Source: JANMEX01 sp041751995 (lineage in GTDB: Bacteria; Pseudomonadota; Alphaproteobacteria; Rhizobiales; Rhizobiaceae). Taken from it: a stretch of DNA of 54,016 nucleotides. The translations under genes and the position numbers were made by a program. Position 1 is the stretch's first letter, and each line of letters starts with the position of its first letter. Under the pieces are notes generated by a model. It did no database searches. It had not been told where the DNA came from and saw nothing but the letters and a program-made list of their open reading frames with translations. Below, one piece after another: positions 16,094 through 24,211 of this stretch. The DNA is taken from NCBI GenBank assembly GCA_041751995.1, contig JBGSHY010000046.1, forward strand, positions 1-54,016, in the 5' to 3' direction.

Positions 16094-17032
16094 ATGATCA
16101 AAAAGCTCGCCAAGGCTGCAGTTTTTCTTGCCTTCCTTGGCGGGCTTGTTTTCTGGTGGGTGACCCGCCTGCAACATCTTGATCCGGTAGCGCTAACGGC
16201 CGCTCCGGTTGGTGATTCTGTCAAAGGTGAGATTGTGTTTTGGCAGGCCGGCTGCGCGTCATGCCACGCTGTGCCAAAGTCGGAAGGCGAGGAACGCCTG
16301 AAACTGGCAGGTGGTCTGGTTCTGAAATCCCCGTTTGGCGACTTCCACGCCCCCAACATATCCATGGACCAGAAAGACGGCATCGGTTCATGGGATTTCG
16401 CAACTTTTGCCAATGCCATGCAGCGGGGCGTCTCGCCTGACGGAGAGCATTACTATCCCGCATTTCCCTATGCGTCCTATGCTCGCATGACGCTGGCTGA
16501 TGTGTCAGATTTGTATGCGTTCATGAAGACACTGCCTGCTGTCGCTGGCGTCCAGCCAGACCATGATCTGCCATTCCCGTTCAATATCCGTCGTTCGCTC
16601 GGTGGTTGGAAGTTCCTGTTTTTCAAACCGGACCCGGTTGTTGAAATTGCCGGCGGCTCCGATCAAGTCAAACGCGGCCAGTATCTCGTTGAAGGTCCGG
16701 GCCATTGTGGCGAGTGCCACACGCCACGCAATCTCATCGGCGGCCCCAAGCTCGGTCAATGGCTGGCTGGGGCCACGAATCCGGAAGGCAAGGGCATTGT
16801 GCCCAACATTACTGGTGGCGAAGGCGGTGTGGGTAAATGGTCCGAAGGCGAATTGGCATCGCTTTTGAAGGACGGAATTACGCCGGATTTTGACAGCGTT
16901 GGCGGTTCAATGACCGCAGTGATCGCCAACTGGTCGCATGTTTCAGATCAGGACCGCGCCGCTGTTGCCGCCTATCTCAAAGCGATCCCGGAACACCCCA
17001 ATGGGTATCCCGTACAAGCCAAGGTGCAATAG
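16094..17032 (+). CDS. Membrane-anchored diheme cytochrome c
   Basis: A 312-residue protein. An uncleaved N-terminal membrane helix (about residues 7-24) anchors two class I cytochrome c domains in the periplasm, with heme motifs CASCH (54-58) and CGECH (205-209). The arrangement resembles the cytochrome subunit of flavin- or quinoprotein-dependent dehydrogenases and related diheme cytochromes, which pass electrons to an oxidase. No dehydrogenase is next to it. I chose the ATG at 16094 over an in-frame TTG at 16082. Confidence 0.9.
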   Translation: MIKKLAKAAVFLAFLGGLVFWWVTRLQHLDPVALTAAPVGDSVKGEIVFWQAGCASCHAVPKSEGEERLKLAGGLVLKSPFGDFHAPNISMDQKDGIGSWDFATFANAMQRGVSPDGEHYYPAFPYASYARMTLADVSDLYAFMKTLPAVAGVQPDHDLPFPFNIRRSLGGWKFLFFKPDPVVEIAGGSDQVKRGQYLVEGPGHCGECHTPRNLIGGPKLGQWLAGATNPEGKGIVPNITGGEGGVGKWSEGELASLLKDGITPDFDSVGGSMTAVIANWSHVSDQDRAAVAAYLKAIPEHPNGYPVQAKVQ

Positions 17033-17034
17033 TT

Positions 17035-17349
17035 CTATTTCTTGCGGCACCAAGTCAGTTGTGGTCCGGCACGGTAGTCCGTCTGCATCCAGTATTTCCA
17101 CGCCGTGCAGTCCGCTTTTGTCTTGAAGCAACGCCATACCGTAACGCTGGCCCGGCCGTCCTCGCCATTCCAACGCGTGATTTCTTGGAAGCCATCAAAA
17201 AATCCAACCCACGTGCCCTTTGCAACATTTGGAAAGTGGCAGATGCGGCCTTCAACGCGTTTGGGCCCAGCGTTAGCCGATTCCGCAGTTCCAAAGCCTG
17301 CAACCAGTGAAATGGCAAACACGCAGCTTAAAAGCGACTTACCGTTCAT
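17035..17349 (-). CDS. Small secreted protein of unknown function
   Basis: A 104-residue protein with a clear signal peptide (MNGKSLLSCVFAISLVAGFGTAESANA) and a mature part of about 77 residues. That part is rich in Trp and has three or four Cys (RICHFPN, VWRCFKTKADCTAW, LTWCRKK), suggesting disulfides in the periplasm. A GAGG site is 7 bases before the ATG. I do not recognise the family. It converges on the cytochrome operon with two bases between the stop codons. Confidence 0.7.
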   Translation of the reverse strand: MNGKSLLSCVFAISLVAGFGTAESANAGPKRVEGRICHFPNVAKGTWVGFFDGFQEITRWNGEDGRASVTVWRCFKTKADCTAWKYWMQTDYRAGPQLTWCRKK

Positions 17350-17466
17350 GGGACAACCTCACTGGCTTATTCTTGTGTTCTTGTAAGAAGTAGGCGGCCT
17401 TTGCGGCAAAATGGCGGTTAGGTCGCCCGGTCTTGCGCATGAAAAAATCATCGGGCATGTAATGGC

Positions 17467-18108
17467 ATGCTCCTGTCGCAAGAATACGGCTTTCTGTTTA
17501 TTCATATTCCCAAGACTGCGGGGACGTCCATATCGCGCGCACTCAGGCCGCTGTGCGAAGCCAGAAAAGACACCTGGTTTAGGCGCAGCTTGCGGTATGC
17601 GCCTGTGAAAGAAGACATCAAGAAGTTTTATTTGCCTCACCATGCAACTGCGGCATGGGCGCATGCAAAACTGGGCGAAGAACAGTTCAATAAACTGCAC
17701 AGCTTCGCCGTCGTCCGCCATCCTTTGGACCGGGCTTATTCACATTATCATTTCACGCGCCGCCACGGGAAGCACCACTGGCACAAGCGGATGATGTCGG
17801 CGAGTTTCAACGACTACCTTGAATACGTCGCATCAAAACCGTCGTCGAGACGCCCTGCGCAGACGGATTTCGTTTCCGGCGCCGACGGCCAGTTGCTTGT
17901 CAATTCCATCCTGCGCTTTGAAACCCTGGAGGCCGATTTCGCCTTGTTGTGCAGCAGACTCGAACTGCCGGTCTTGCCCAAACTTGGTTCACACAATCGT
18001 TCACCTGAAAACCCGCAAAGGGCCGAAGCTTTGGCAGACCAACACGCGAGGAAAATGGTCGCAGAGCTATACGCAACCGATTTCACGGCGTTTGGATACC
18101 AAGTGTAA
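17467..18108 (+). CDS. Sulfotransferase family 2-like protein
   Basis: A 213-residue protein with the two PAPS-binding signatures of the Sulfotransfer_2 family. These are a 5'-phosphosulfate loop in FIHIPKTAGTSISRAL (residues 11-26) and a 3'-phosphate motif in AVVRHPLDRAYSHYH. The family sulfates carbohydrates and envelope glycolipids using PAPS. The acceptor is unknown, and no carbohydrate gene is adjacent. The start has no strong ribosome site. It is a single gene between two minus-strand genes. Confidence 0.85.
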   Translation: MLLSQEYGFLFIHIPKTAGTSISRALRPLCEARKDTWFRRSLRYAPVKEDIKKFYLPHHATAAWAHAKLGEEQFNKLHSFAVVRHPLDRAYSHYHFTRRHGKHHWHKRMMSASFNDYLEYVASKPSSRRPAQTDFVSGADGQLLVNSILRFETLEADFALLCSRLELPVLPKLGSHNRSPENPQRAEALADQHARKMVAELYATDFTAFGYQV

Positions 18109-18179
18109 AGGTTGGCCGCGGAGATCCGGTCGCGGCAATATCTCGCGCTGCCATAATTACCTGTTCAACGCTTAATTGA

Positions 18180-18815
18180 TTACCCTTTCACCCGCAACGT
18201 GTCCCAGAATTGGTCTAGAATGATCCCTTCATCCGGAACGGCAGATTTGTTGAAAAGGGTAGATAACATCAACGCGCCGGCGCCGAGCCGCAACGTATAG
18301 ACCGCAACTGTGAGGTCATTCTTCTCATCGGCGGCCATGGCGCGGACGCCCTTGATTTCCGTTCCGTCATGAAGTTTTCGGCTGACGTCCTTCCGCGCGA
18401 TTCTGGCGCCGCTGGCAATTGGCCCGGCGAGCATGTTGTTTAGGAAAATATCACGAACTGCGATCAGATCTTCATCCCCGACCTCTTGATGGCGCTCTAG
18501 GATTATGTGTGTCCCACTCGGGGTGGAGGCATCGTACCTGGTCAAGGATGGGTCGAAATTCATGACCTCGACGCTGACGGCGGCTGGATGGCTGAAAGAA
18601 AACAGGTCCGTCTCATAGACGTTCGATTCGTTCTGGCGGAACGTGATGGTTACGTCCGCGCCGGACTTGAGGCGCACTGTTACTTCATCGCCGGGCGCGA
18701 CCGCGTAGTCCTTGCCCTCGATAGTCAGCGCGAAGTTTTTCTCTGCAGCTTCACTCGCCGCTGCCATCAGGCAGGCTGCCAAAACCGGAACTGCAATATG
18801 CCGCCAAGTAGTCAT
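18180..18815 (-). CDS. Exported protein of unknown function
   Basis: A 211-residue protein with a signal peptide (VPVLAACLMAAASEAAEKNF). The mature domain is beta-rich with a charged surface (KDYAVAPGDEVTVRLKSGADVTITFRQNESNVYE) and ends in IILDQFWDTLRVKG. The C-terminal pattern recalls exported proteins that respond to host or oxidative stress, but I cannot name a family. A GGGA site precedes the ATG. It lies upstream of the oligopeptidase gene on the same strand, about 1.1 kb away from its own nearest plus-strand neighbour's start. Confidence 0.65.
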   Translation of the reverse strand: MTTWRHIAVPVLAACLMAAASEAAEKNFALTIEGKDYAVAPGDEVTVRLKSGADVTITFRQNESNVYETDLFSFSHPAAVSVEVMNFDPSLTRYDASTPSGTHIILERHQEVGDEDLIAVRDIFLNNMLAGPIASGARIARKDVSRKLHDGTEIKGVRAMAADEKNDLTVAVYTLRLGAGALMLSTLFNKSAVPDEGIILDQFWDTLRVKG

Positions 18816-18887
18816 GATCCCAACCCTCTCTGCCGCCCGACAATTAGCGCATGAATGCTGTTATGTCGCAAGGGGAGGGGATTTGGT

Positions 18888-20984
18888 TCAGGCAACGGAT
18901 GGAGATGTGTCGCCCTGTGCCGCCTTCACCGCAAAAGCGTAGCTGGTCGCCACTTCCTCCAGCCTTGAAAACCTGCCAGACGCGCCGCCATGGCCCGCAG
19001 ACATGTTGGTTTTCAGCAACACCGGATTGCTGCCTGTGTTGTGCTCGCGAAGCTTTGCCACCCACTTTGCCGGTTCCCAATAGGTCACGCGCGGGTCGGT
19101 CAATCCCGCTATCGCGAGGATCGCCGGATAGGCTTGGCGTTTCACATTGTCATAGGGCGAATAGGCGGCGATGGAATGATAGTCCGCAACCGACAGGATC
19201 GGATTGCCCCATTCCGGCCATTCCGGCGGCGTCAGCGGCAAAGTGTCATCAAGGATCGTCGTCAGCACATCGACGAAAGGCACTTCGGCTATGATGCCGC
19301 AGAACAGGTGAGGGGCCATGTTGGCAACTGCCCCCATGAGCATGCCCCCCGCCGAGCCGCCATGCGCCACGATGCGGCCTGGCGCGCAGAATTTGCTGGC
19401 GGTCAGATAGTCCGCAGCTGCGATGAAATCCTTGAACGTGTTTTGCTTGTGCTCACGCTTGCCAGCGTCATACCAGCGATAGCCCCGCTCTTTACCGCCG
19501 CGAATATGGGCGATGGCATAGACAAAGCCGCGGTCGACGAGCGACAGGCAATTGGTGTTGAACCCGGCCGGGATGGATATTCCGTAGGCTCCATAGCCGT
19601 AGAGCAGGCAAGGGGCCGAGCCGTCGAGCTTTGTGGACTGGTGATAAACCAGCGACACCGGAACCAATTCGCCATCATGGCTCGGCGCCATGATGCGCCG
19701 CGTCACGTAATCAGCCGAATTGTGGCCGCTGGGCACTTCCTGTGTTTTCAAGAGCGTCCGCTCGCGCGTCGCCATGTCATAATCATAAGTCCGTGACGGA
19801 GTTGTCATCGACGAATAGGTAAAGCGGATGGTGTTTGTCTCGTATTCCGCAGCGCCTTGCAGCCCCAGAGAATAAGCCTCTTCGGCGAATTCTATGGAAT
19901 GTTCTTCACCGGTTTTCCGGTCACGAACAACGATGCGCGGCAAGCCATCCTCGCGCTCCAGCCGGACCATATGGTTTTGATAGGCTGACACCGAAAGGAT
20001 CAGACAGCCTTCACGATGCGGAACAACATCGGCCCAGAATTCCTGCGAAGGCGTGGCGGCCGGCGCTTCGCAAACCTTGAAGTCCTTGGATCCGCCGGCA
20101 TTTGTCAAAATGTAGAATCTGTCACCGGCCTCGGTCAGCGAATACTGCACACCCGGCTCGCGCCTGGCGACCAATTGAGGCGCAGTCAGCGGCTCACTTG
20201 CCGGGATCAGCCGGATTTCAGAGGTCTCATGGTCGTTGATCGAAATGAACACATGGTCGTTCAGCATGCTGCCATGCACATCTATGAAGAAGCCTGGGTC
20301 TTCTTCCTCGTAAACAGTGGCATCTGTCTCATTGCCCGTCCCCAAACGGTGATACCGGATGGCGATCGGTCGGTGGTTTTCATCGAGAACCGCGTAGAAA
20401 AAGCCATCGGCATCGGCATCAAACACCCCGCCGCCGCCGGTGTTTTCAACCCTGTCTGGCAGGTCTTCGCCGCTTGTCAAATCGCGCACCAGCATCCGGT
20501 AGTATTCGGAGCCCGCATCATCAAATGACCAGAGCAGTCGCTTGTGATCATGACTGTGGCCGACGCCCCCAAGGCTGAAGAACGGTTTGCCTTCGCCTTC
20601 CTTGTCGCCGTCCAGAAACACGTCTTGGTCCCCGCCCAGGCGCGGGGTGCGGAAATAGCGCGGATACTGGCCGCCGGTCACATAGGCCATGCCATAGGCA
20701 TACGGCCCGTCTTTCATCGGTATCGAAGATTCATCCTCCTTGATCCGGCCTTTCATCTCGGCAAACAATGCTTTCTGAAGTTCGGCTGTGTCTGCCATGA
20801 GTGCCTGTTGATAGGCATTCTCTGCCTCAAGATGCACACGGATAGCCGGATCGAGAACCGAGGTATCGCGAAACACAGACTGCCAGTTGTCAGCCCGAAG
20901 CCAGGCAAAGTCATCGGTGCGGGTGATGCCGTGGCGTGTGTCGGAAATCGTGTTCTTTGCAGCGCGCGGCGCGGCAATCGACAT
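18888..20984 (-). CDS. ptrB: Oligopeptidase B (S9 family serine peptidase)
   Basis: Cytoplasmic oligopeptidase of the prolyl oligopeptidase family, cleaving short peptides after basic residues. The 698-residue protein has an N-terminal seven-bladed propeller and a C-terminal alpha/beta hydrolase domain. The triad is visible: Ser544 in GGSAGG, Asp630 in GLTDPRV and His665 in SAGHGG. AHIRGGKERGYRWYDAGK is typical of OpdB. I start at the ATG at 20984. An in-frame TTG at 21005 with AAGGG eight bases upstream would add seven residues and is also possible. Confidence 0.93.
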   Translation of the reverse strand: MSIAAPRAAKNTISDTRHGITRTDDFAWLRADNWQSVFRDTSVLDPAIRVHLEAENAYQQALMADTAELQKALFAEMKGRIKEDESSIPMKDGPYAYGMAYVTGGQYPRYFRTPRLGGDQDVFLDGDKEGEGKPFFSLGGVGHSHDHKRLLWSFDDAGSEYYRMLVRDLTSGEDLPDRVENTGGGGVFDADADGFFYAVLDENHRPIAIRYHRLGTGNETDATVYEEEDPGFFIDVHGSMLNDHVFISINDHETSEIRLIPASEPLTAPQLVARREPGVQYSLTEAGDRFYILTNAGGSKDFKVCEAPAATPSQEFWADVVPHREGCLILSVSAYQNHMVRLEREDGLPRIVVRDRKTGEEHSIEFAEEAYSLGLQGAAEYETNTIRFTYSSMTTPSRTYDYDMATRERTLLKTQEVPSGHNSADYVTRRIMAPSHDGELVPVSLVYHQSTKLDGSAPCLLYGYGAYGISIPAGFNTNCLSLVDRGFVYAIAHIRGGKERGYRWYDAGKREHKQNTFKDFIAAADYLTASKFCAPGRIVAHGGSAGGMLMGAVANMAPHLFCGIIAEVPFVDVLTTILDDTLPLTPPEWPEWGNPILSVADYHSIAAYSPYDNVKRQAYPAILAIAGLTDPRVTYWEPAKWVAKLREHNTGSNPVLLKTNMSAGHGGASGRFSRLEEVATSYAFAVKAAQGDTSPSVA

Positions 20985-21056
20985 GTCGAAACCGGTTTTA
21001 TCCAACGTGATGGCCCTTCAAATCGGGTGAATGGGAAGCGGCGCGCCGGTAGGCGT

Positions 21057-21470
21057 TCAGCTTTCGTCCTTGTCAAAAAGCATTGCATTGCCGTTCATGC
21101 AATAGCGCAAGCCTGTCGGACGCGGGCCATCATTAAAAACATGGCCCAAATGCGCATCGCAATCGGCGCAGCGGATTTCTGTGCGAGTGGTGAAAAATGA
21201 CCGGTCTTTGTGCTCACTCACCGCATCTGGCGAAACCGGCGCAAAATAGCTCGGCCAGCCGGTGCCCGAGTCAAACTTGGTTTCTGAGCGGAACAGCGGC
21301 TTGCTGCAGCAAACACAACGGTAAAGCCCATCCTCGTGATTGTCCCAGTTCGGCCCGGTAAACGCGCGTTCCGTGCCATGCTTGCGCGCAACATGATACT
21401 GATCCGGCGTGAGCAGTTCACGCCACTCTGCATCGGTTTTGCTGATCGTCGGCCCCTTGGCTTCGCTCAT
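21057..21470 (-). CDS. msrB: Peptide-methionine (R)-S-oxide reductase
   Basis: Repairs methionine-R-sulfoxide in oxidised proteins. The 137-residue MsrB domain has the zinc-binding CVCC pair (Cys52, Cys55) and CADC pair (Cys101, Cys104). It also has GTGWPSYFAP and the catalytic Cys124 in GLRYCMNG. It starts at ATG 21470 with a good upstream purine-rich site. Transcription continues toward ptrB 72 bp downstream, so the two may share a transcript. Confidence 0.95.
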   Translation of the reverse strand: MSEAKGPTISKTDAEWRELLTPDQYHVARKHGTERAFTGPNWDNHEDGLYRCVCCSKPLFRSETKFDSGTGWPSYFAPVSPDAVSEHKDRSFFTTRTEIRCADCDAHLGHVFNDGPRPTGLRYCMNGNAMLFDKDES

Positions 21471-21937
21471 CTGACTGCCTCCTGTGTTGATGAAGATATA
21501 GTCCTTCTGACGGTATTTTACAGGTCACGGGAATCAGTTCACTCAACAGTGAGTGAAAATTTACCATCCAGCCGCTGTCGCTGTGGCGTCCTGCGGATGA
21601 TAGACAACAACAAGTGTTACAAAATGAAACATATACAACTTGCTTTGATTGTCCGAATCAACCACCCGACGTAAGGTGTGGCGACTTTAACCGCTTGTTA
21701 ATCTCTACACGGTGAGTTGTATAAGGTAGATTTATGCGGAATACAGCACTTAAAGGTTGATATTTCAAAGTTTTTCAAATAATATTTCTTTTTGACAATA
21801 TTTCATTTGACACCGAACACAGTCAGTAAAATAAGGAAGCATTGATCAAGTTTGGTTGGCGCTCAATTGGCCGTTGATCAATTTTTAGGCGCTGAGCGCC
21901 ATTCAAGTCACAAATGAGACTTAACGGGAAAAACAAA
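21471..21937. other. 467-bp AT-rich regulatory region between msrB and the mucR gene
   Basis: No gene seen. The region holds the msrB promoter on the left and a long mucR leader on the right. The segment 21720-21880 is unusually AT-rich with many T-A steps, the kind of DNA that MucR proteins bind. It contains two TTGACA hexamers (21792-21797, 21807-21812) usable as -35 boxes, and a palindrome GGCGCTGAGCGCC at 21888-21900 just before the ribosome site. Confidence 0.6.
21687..21701. promoter_or_regulatory. Candidate CtrA-binding site
   Basis: A perfect TTAA-N7-TTAA (TTAACCGCTTGTTAA) matches the full consensus for the cell-cycle regulator CtrA of alphaproteobacteria. It lies 237 bp before the mucR-like start and 217 bp before msrB. 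CtrA control is inferred from sequence only. Confidence 0.5.
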
Positions 21938-22372
21938 ATGTCTGACTCCATGAATGATGCAGCGAGCCGTCACGAAATGCTGATGGAACTGACTGCGGAA
22001 GTCGTTGCCGCATACGTAAGCAACAATTCGGTGCCTGCTTCTGAGCTTTCGTCGTTGATTGCCGATGTGCATGCCGCACTTGGCCGCATGGACGCCCCTG
22101 CAGCTCCGGCGCCGGTTGCCGAAAAGCAGAAGCCAGCAGTCAATCCGAAGCGTTCGATCCATGAAGATTACATCATTTGCCTCGAAGACGGCAAAAAGTT
22201 CAAGTCGCTGAAGCGTCACTTGATGACACACTATGGTTTGACGCCGGAACAGTATCGCGAAAAGTGGGAACTTGACGCCAACTATCCGATGGTTGCACCA
22301 AACTATGCGGCGGCCCGTTCGGTCCTGGCTCGCAAGATCGGCCTCGGCCGCAAGCGCAAAGCTGTCCGCTGA
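21938..22372 (+). CDS. mucR: Ros/MucR-family zinc-finger-type transcriptional regulator
   Basis: A 144-residue DNA-binding protein of the Ros/MucR family, which controls exopolysaccharide, motility and cell-cycle genes in rhizobia. The N-terminal half (LMELTAEVVAAYVSNNSVPASELSSLI) is the oligomerisation region. The C-terminal part is the prokaryotic C2H2-like finger, CLEDGKKFKSLKRHLMTHYG, followed by the basic tail KIGLGRKRKAVR. The second zinc-ligand position is Asp84 instead of Cys, with Cys81, His94 and His98 kept. I start at the ATG at 21938 behind GGGA. It is followed by a strong terminator. Confidence 0.93.
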   Translation: MSDSMNDAASRHEMLMELTAEVVAAYVSNNSVPASELSSLIADVHAALGRMDAPAAPAPVAEKQKPAVNPKRSIHEDYIICLEDGKKFKSLKRHLMTHYGLTPEQYREKWELDANYPMVAPNYAAARSVLARKIGLGRKRKAVR

Positions 22373-22392
22373 TTTTGAACTTTGGCTGAGTG

Positions 22393-22713
22393 TCAAAATG
22401 GCCCCGGCGTTAATGCGCCGGGGTTCTTGTTTGTCGTGAGTATTTTGACGGCCATGTATAGACTGATGTGCCGTCCCGCGTCATAGCGCCCAGCCCGCGC
22501 ACGGCATTTGCGCCGCTCCCGCTCCAGCATCTGTACTAATGAGGAAAGCAGATGTTTGCGCTCTTCAGGCCGCAGTTTTGCCAAGCCAGTTTCAAATGAT
22601 GCGGTCAATCCGGCTATTTTTGGCAGAAAACCAGAAGCGGGGTCGCTCCCGGCTGCCTTTGCCTTGGCGTCGCGCATCGCCGATGCAGTCTTCAGTAATT
22701 TGACTTTGTTCAT
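22393..22713 (-). CDS. Possible small basic protein, unknown
   Basis: A 106-residue frame from an ATG at 22713 (MNKVKLLKTASAMRDAKAKAAGSD). It is highly basic with a helical segment (LRPEERKHLLSSLVQMLERERRKCRARAGRY). The last residues (GALTPGPF) are encoded by the mucR terminator hairpin, and no clear ribosome site precedes the start. The composition is protein-like, so it may be real, but evidence is thin and no family is recognised. Confidence 0.4.
   Translation of the reverse strand: MNKVKLLKTASAMRDAKAKAAGSDPASGFLPKIAGLTASFETGLAKLRPEERKHLLSSLVQMLERERRKCRARAGRYDAGRHISLYMAVKILTTNKNPGALTPGPF
22402..22432 (+). terminator. Rho-independent terminator after the mucR gene
   Basis: A perfect 8-bp stem CCCCGGCG / CGCCGGGG with a 6-base loop is followed by TTCTTGTTT. 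It starts 30 bases after the stop. It also lies inside the 3' end of the convergent open frame 22393-22713. Confidence 0.88.
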
Positions 22714-22986
22714 TTGAGGTTCCCGGATTGCTTGTGCCGCAATCATCGGGGATGCTCAGTATGTGGGGATAAATTCTTTGGGAATTATTTTTGCCAATTC
22801 TGCTATCCACCATCAGAAACGGACGGCCAATTAGGCTTGATTTGTAAAAAATATATATAAAACAAATACATATAAAGGCGTCGTGCTTGCAATCTAATCT
22901 CAGGCAATCTTTTTCAACGATTCTATCCACACCCTTGCAACTCCCATTAAAAGAAAATATTCCTATATATGTTCGGGAGCAGACAA

Positions 22987-23409
22987 GTGGAACTGAAGGC
23001 GCAAAAGCGGGCCGATACCCAAAGAACGATCTATCGGGAGTTGAAGTCGGCCTTTGATGGGCGGTTCTGCCCTGCAGGCAAGGCGAGAGACGAAGAGACC
23101 ATCGCCATTTGCGATGGCATGATTGACATCCTCGCCGCCTGCTTTTCCATTCCGAGTGTGGAAATCAGGTCCAACGGCAGGGCAAATGCCCCTGTTGCGC
23201 GAGTTCGCCAGATCGGCATGTATGTCTGCCATGTGATTCTTGGATTGACGATGCTCGAAGTCGCGACCGGATTTGTCCGCGACCGGTCTACGGTGGTTCA
23301 CGCCTGCCATCTCATCGAGGACATGCGAGACGATTATGAGTTTGACTCCATCGTTTCCACCCTTGAACGCATTGCCCAGGCCGCCTTCGGCGCTTATTCG
23401 GAGCGCTGA
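22987..23409 (+). CDS. DnaA domain IV-like helix-turn-helix protein
   Basis: A 140-residue protein. Residues about 65-125 (RQIGMYVCHVILGLTMLEVA, then RDRSTVVHACHLIEDMRDD) match DnaA domain IV, which reads DnaA boxes; the RDRSTV signature corresponds to DHTTV of DnaA. The ATPase domain is absent, so it is not an initiator itself. It may bind DnaA boxes and modulate replication or gene expression. I choose the GTG at 22987, preceded by GGGAG at a good distance, over the ATG at 22969. Two bases separate it from the DUF6456 gene. Confidence 0.8.
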   Translation: MELKAQKRADTQRTIYRELKSAFDGRFCPAGKARDEETIAICDGMIDILAACFSIPSVEIRSNGRANAPVARVRQIGMYVCHVILGLTMLEVATGFVRDRSTVVHACHLIEDMRDDYEFDSIVSTLERIAQAAFGAYSER

Positions 23410-23411
23410 TC

Positions 23412-24209
23412 ATGACATTGGCAAATAGGACAGACACGCCCGCGCGTGGCAAAAAAGCTGTGCTTGTATTTATCGGGGCAGGCGCAAAAATTTCCAAAAG
23501 CAGCAAGGACGGCCACCTCGACCTGCAGTCCGGGCCGGATATCCTGGTTGTGCCGATTTCAGATTTGTCCGGATTGGCTGCAACGGGCCTGATAATCCGC
23601 AATGCCGGTCAGGTGGTGCTGTCGCCTGCCGGGCAGGAACTGGCCGCCCAAATACTCCAGCGCCCGGACCTGGAGCTTCAGGAACTCTTATTGAGCCAGG
23701 ATCAAACGCCCACCTTGGTTCTGGCAAATCTTGATGAATCACCCCTTGCTGGCCTGCAGCGCGGATCGCGCACGGGTGGAAGGGCTTTTCTGTCACAGTC
23801 GGAATTCGAGGCCGGGGAGCGGATCCGCAGCGATTTCACCCGGGCCATGCTTATGCCGCGCACCTCGGCCAACTGGACGGCTTCCGTGTCTGCGGGAAGA
23901 CGCGCCGGAGACAATAACGGGGTGGAAACGCTGACCAACTCAGCACTTTCGGCAAGGATGCGCCTTGAAGCGGCTTTGGCCGGACTCGGGCAAGACCTGT
24001 CTGGCGCTGTATCAGATATCTGCTGCTTTCTCAAAGGCTTCGAGCAGGTTGAGATGGAGCGCAAATGGCCAAAGCGGTCAGCGAAATTCATGCTCAAGGC
24101 CGGTCTGGCAGTGCTTGCCTTACATTACTGGCCACAAACTGCGCACAGCCAGAAAATGCGTCGCTGGGGAACTCCGGACTATCGTCCGGAAATCAATCCA
24201 CAGCGTTGA
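23412..24209 (+). CDS. DUF6456 domain-containing protein
   Basis: A 265-residue soluble protein. The N-terminal half resembles a helix-turn-helix module (LSGLAATGLIIRNAGQVVLSPAGQELAAQIL). The C-terminal half, about residues 128-240, is the DUF6456 domain (FEAGERIRSDFTRAMLMPRTSANW, then MRLEAALAGLGQDLSGAVSDICCFLKGFEQVEMERKWPKRSAKFMLKAGLAVLALHYW). The domain is common in rhizobia and has no established function, though its composition suggests DNA binding. It starts two bases after the DnaA-like gene, so the pair is an operon. Confidence 0.82.
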   Translation: MTLANRTDTPARGKKAVLVFIGAGAKISKSSKDGHLDLQSGPDILVVPISDLSGLAATGLIIRNAGQVVLSPAGQELAAQILQRPDLELQELLLSQDQTPTLVLANLDESPLAGLQRGSRTGGRAFLSQSEFEAGERIRSDFTRAMLMPRTSANWTASVSAGRRAGDNNGVETLTNSALSARMRLEAALAGLGQDLSGAVSDICCFLKGFEQVEMERKWPKRSAKFMLKAGLAVLALHYWPQTAHSQKMRRWGTPDYRPEINPQR

Positions 24210-24211
24210 TT

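Noticed and set aside
21888..21900. Palindrome GGCGCTGAGCGCC before the mucR gene
   Set aside because: Too short and without a T-run to be a terminator. It could be an operator, but no evidence supports any regulator, so it is only noted.
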